Positions 61,198-64,000 of a stretch of DNA of 64,000 bases are shown here, one piece after another. The number at the start of each line of letters is the position of its first letter. Positions within the stretch are counted from its first letter, which is position 1. The notes beneath the pieces are model-generated. The model made no database searches. It was given only the letters and a program-made list of their open reading frames with translations, and was not told the origin of the DNA. The translations under genes were made by a program, and so were the position numbers. Source of the DNA: Ehretia macrophylla (taxonomy: Eukaryota > Streptophyta > Magnoliopsida > Boraginales > Ehretiaceae); NCBI GenBank assembly GCA_037974665.1, contig CM075782.1:46795351-46859350 (forward strand). Direction: 5' to 3'.

Positions 61198-61656
61198 GGG
61201 TGAAGTGCATCAGACCTCCTTGTACTTTAGCGAAAGTGCACAACACCCCCCTATAGTTTAAAAACCCCCTGAGTTAGTCCTTGTAGTTTTCAAAAGTGCA
61301 CAACAGCCCCCTACCGTTAAAAAATCCGTTAAATTTAACGGAGAGTGTATTTCACATGCGTTAAGTGAGATTTTTTTTGATTTTTAACGAATTTATTCAT
61401 TAAATAATTATATGAATTGACTAAATTACCATTTTTTTTCCTAAACAAAAGAGAAAATGGCAAAAGAGAGAAATGAAAAAAAATGAGGGTATTTACGTCT
61501 TTTTTACAAAATCCGTTAAATATGACGGATTTTATAACTGTAGGGGGGTGTTGTGCACTTTTAAAAAACATAGGGACTAGTTCAGGGAGTTTTTGAACTA
61601 TAGGGGAGTGTTGTGCACTTTCGCTAAAGTATAAGGGGGTCTGGTGCACTTCACCC
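61198..61656. mobile_element. Long-TIR non-autonomous element (Mutator-type MITE)
   Basis: 459 bp, starting GGGTGAAGTGCATCAGACC and ending with its complement (GGTCTGGTGCACTTCACCC). Inverted repeats extend for well over 100 bp with GTGCACAACACCCCC boxes. It is flanked by the 9-bp duplication TAAAATAAA (61189-61197 and 61657-61665). Nine-bp duplications and long TIRs fit Mutator-like elements. The paralogous site in unit 1 (about 54000) has no insert. Confidence 0.88.
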
Positions 61657-62323
61657 TAAAATAAAAAAATATTTACAGGTGGGAAAGCATTTTGATAGCA
61701 TTCTAGACTTGAGACTAGTTGTGCAGTGTGTTCTGCACTTTCAGGGCAACTTAATGGCTGTTTGACTAATAAAATATTTCACTTGTTATCTAGTTATCTT
61801 TAAGGCCTTGACAAAATAACCTTCGCATTGAATGGTCAACAGTTACATCACTCTCTTTTTTTGGTTTTTATATATGACGATCAATATATTAAATTCATTT
61901 TAAAATTATAAAATTTATAATAAAATAGTACATACCAATATATATTTTAAATCAATTAAAAGCTAAACAATATTTGTTATAAAAAAAATTAAATTAGAAT
62001 ATAAAATCTTTAACTACAATAAATTATTATCTAACCAATTTATTCTACCTTCGGATTAAATCAGTCTCTTTGGTGTAGTGTATGTGGTAACTATAAGATA
62101 TTCAAGTTGTGGTGGATAGAGAGTTGACTTTGTAATTGCTTAATCAGAACCGTTGTAGTCAAAGGCAATAGTTATTGCTATTTGAATTTTCTTTTTTCTT
62201 TTTTTTAAATTCAATAGTAATTACAAAACATTAATCATTAAAATATAGTTTTTCATAATGACAAGTTGTTCTCTTTCTTTCTTTTTCTTTTTTGGAAAAA
62301 GTGGGAACCAGTACCAAGTGCTT
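61657..62323. other. Unit-2 spacer between two insertions
   Basis: Corresponds to about 54010-54763 of unit 1; AT-rich, no gene. Confidence 0.7.
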
Positions 62324-62341
62324 AAAAGACTTGTCTCTTTC

Positions 62342-63070
62342 GAAACCTTGTGGTGGCTTTGGCGATGGCGTAATGATGGCAGGTGTGGAAAAGAAGAAAT
62401 TATAGAGGTAGGAGCTAAAGTTAATTTCATTTTTAATTATGCAAGAGAAATTGCTACAGCTTGGGAAATTAGTGAGAGGTGTAGCTTACGTGTTGAAAGA
62501 AATGAAATGCATGTTGGTTGGGTTAAGCCAAATTGCGGGCTAAAATTTAACATTAATGGTTATTTTAAAAGGAATCCGAATTTGGTTGGAGCTGGAGAGA
62601 TCTTTCGAAATGAAGAGGGCAGTTGGGTTACAAGTTATGTGGTAAATCTTAAAATTGCATCTAATAATGTTGCAGAATTAATTGCTATATATGAAGACCT
62701 GAAGCAAGCTGAGAAATTTAGAATTAACTCTTTATGCATTGAATCTGTTAATCTGATTCGTAACTGGTTGTTAACTTTGTGAGTAAAGGGAGCCCAGTTA
62801 ATAGTCCTGTCAGACCCGTCGTGGAGCATTGTCGTAATATGTTGGCGAATCATGAGAGATTCAAAATATAATATATTTATCGTAAAGCTAATAAATATGC
62901 AGATTGTTTGACAAATTTTGTACTAAGTAAATCGGTGGAAAAACATATATTACAACAGCCTCCTGACTGTATTCTATCATATATAGAAAGTGATAAAAAA
63001 GAAGAGACATCCTCTAGGATGGTTAGTTATTAAACATAACTTTTGCCTCCCTCAAATAGAAAAAAAAAAA
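62342..63070 (+). mobile_element. 5'-truncated LINE with RNase H domain
   Basis: Flanked by the target duplication AAAAGACTTGTCTCTTTC (62324-62341 and 63071-63088) and ending in an A run. The coding part (WWLWRWRNDG, then W-x-K-P-N-C-G-L-K-F-N-I-N-G, GAGEIFRNEEGSW, ASNNVAELIAIYEDL) is the C-terminal RNase H of plant LINE polyproteins, where the first acidic residue is usually D and here lies an N (FNINGYF). After a stop at 62780 the same frame still resembles the domain end (YIYRKANKYADCLTNFV), with another stop before it. Unit 1 has the uninterrupted target at about 54763-54786. Confidence 0.9.
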
Positions 63071-63466
63071 AAAAGACTTGTCTCTTTCTAATTGTTTTTC
63101 TTTGATTTTTTATGCATATTTTGATAAATTTTATGTGTATTATAGTATTTTCTTAATACATGTGTGTATATATTCTGAAGTACACAAGCATGCATGTGTA
63201 TATATATAATTGGTAATTGATTTTTCATTCATAAATTCATTTATGTGTACTTTTCTCACACACACATAAAAAAACATATATATATATCCAAACTATTTTT
63301 TCTTTTCATTATAAATAATATGTAGTTATGTTTATTGTATCTGTATGTATGTGTTCCATAAGTTGGTTAAGAGACATTAATTATAGTTTTAAGTTACCTG
63401 GTTTTTACAAACAATTATCACATATATATACATATACATATATACATAGAGAGAGAGAGACGCACA

Positions 63467-63975
63467 CAGGGGCAGAGCCAAGCAGGCAATAGTGGGGCAT
63501 GAAATTTGGGGAACATTTTATTTTATTTTTATTTTTATGCCCTCTTATTTTTTTATTCTTTTCTCTTTTCTCATATGTTTCTATCTTCATTTTTTACTTC
63601 TATTCTCTTATTCTTAAATAAATTTTCAATTTATTTTTTATATTTTGGAGACTATTTGTGTTTATTATTATGTATGAATTTCGATTCATTTATTTTGTAA
63701 TATTTTTAACGTTTAAGTTAAATTTTTCTAATTTAATTGTATAATTATTTTTATTTTTATTTTTTGAATAATTTTTAAATTATTTTTATTTTAATTGATT
63801 ATTTTGTTTTTAATTGAACAATTCAGATTCGAATATACGTGATTTTTTTATTTTTAAATATTATAATATTTTATTATTAAAATCATGATTTTAGGTATAT
63901 AAACAATATTTTTTTTTATTATATAATTTATATAAAATAAATTTGCATAAATGAATATCCCTGACTCTGCCATGT
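63467..63975. mobile_element. Possible hAT-like remnant
   Basis: CAGGGGCAGAGCCA at 63467 and CCTGACTCTGCCATG near 63958 look like opposite imperfect ends of a hAT-type element (consensus CAGGGGCGGAGCC as I recall). The interior is AT-rich with no coding capacity. A target duplication was not found. In unit 1 only the right end is clear (about 55380-55425). Confidence 0.3.
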
Positions 63976-64000
63976 AATGTCTCTCTAACTCTTGATATTT

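Larger units (their letters stand above)
55918..63975. repeat. Tandem duplication, unit 2
   Basis: Repeats unit 1 from the CESA4 fragment through kinase copy 2 and beyond. It is longer than unit 1 because of insertions at 61198 and 62342 and differences after 63270. Matching to unit 1 continues almost to the window end (ATATCCCTGACTCTGCCATG at about 63955 versus 55375-55410), so the right boundary may be outside the window. Confidence 0.9.

Noticed and set aside
61335-61649. 104-aa minus-strand frame
   Set aside because: Lies entirely in the long-TIR element and is formed by its inverted repeats; no protein motif.

Overview
The window is nuclear DNA of a flowering plant. Genes have GT-AG introns, intergenic DNA is AT-rich, and the conserved genes are plant-specific: a secondary-wall cellulose synthase (CESA4 type), a PHR1-like MYB-CC factor and LRR receptor kinases. 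The CESA4 protein, as I recall its relatives, looks most like asterid (lamiid) versions, but I cannot name the species.

Layout. (1) 0.2-6.4 kb: a multi-exon gene with a faint resemblance to FANCF (Fanconi anaemia F); its middle part may have decayed. (2) 7.9-8.2 kb: a small plant-specific protein gene. (3) 9.3-27 kb: a decaying tandem array of four genes for small Gly/Cys-rich, probably membrane-anchored proteins, with conserved upstream blocks and a fifth block that has lost its gene. The first member is followed directly by a 5.2-kb CACTA (En/Spm) DNA transposon with a nearly complete transposase gene. Its right terminus is missing, and an 85-bp exact copy of the end of the host gene sits there instead. 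A LINE tail and a TRIM fossil lie further on. (4) 27-32 kb: gene-poor DNA, including a diverged copy of an intron piece of the downstream PHR gene. (5) 32-38.7 kb: the PHR1-like gene with a long leader intron and an upstream ORF. (6) 40.5-48.8 kb: CESA4, with a Tourist-like MITE upstream, a candidate MYB46-class site in the promoter and a foldback MITE in an intron. (7) 48.3-64 kb: a tandem duplication of about 7.2-7.6 kb carrying an intact LRR receptor kinase gene on the minus strand in each unit. The left breakpoint lies in the last CESA4 exon, so unit 2 begins with a broken CESA4 tail. Unit 2 later gained a 459-bp long-TIR element and a 5'-truncated LINE; unit 1 preserves both empty sites.

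How they relate: CESA4 (xylem wall cellulose), PHR1-like (phosphate-starvation transcription) and the receptor kinases (surface signalling) are unrelated neighbours rather than a pathway. The window is dominated by local duplication and transposon insertion. The least explained component is the Gly/Cys-rich gene array.
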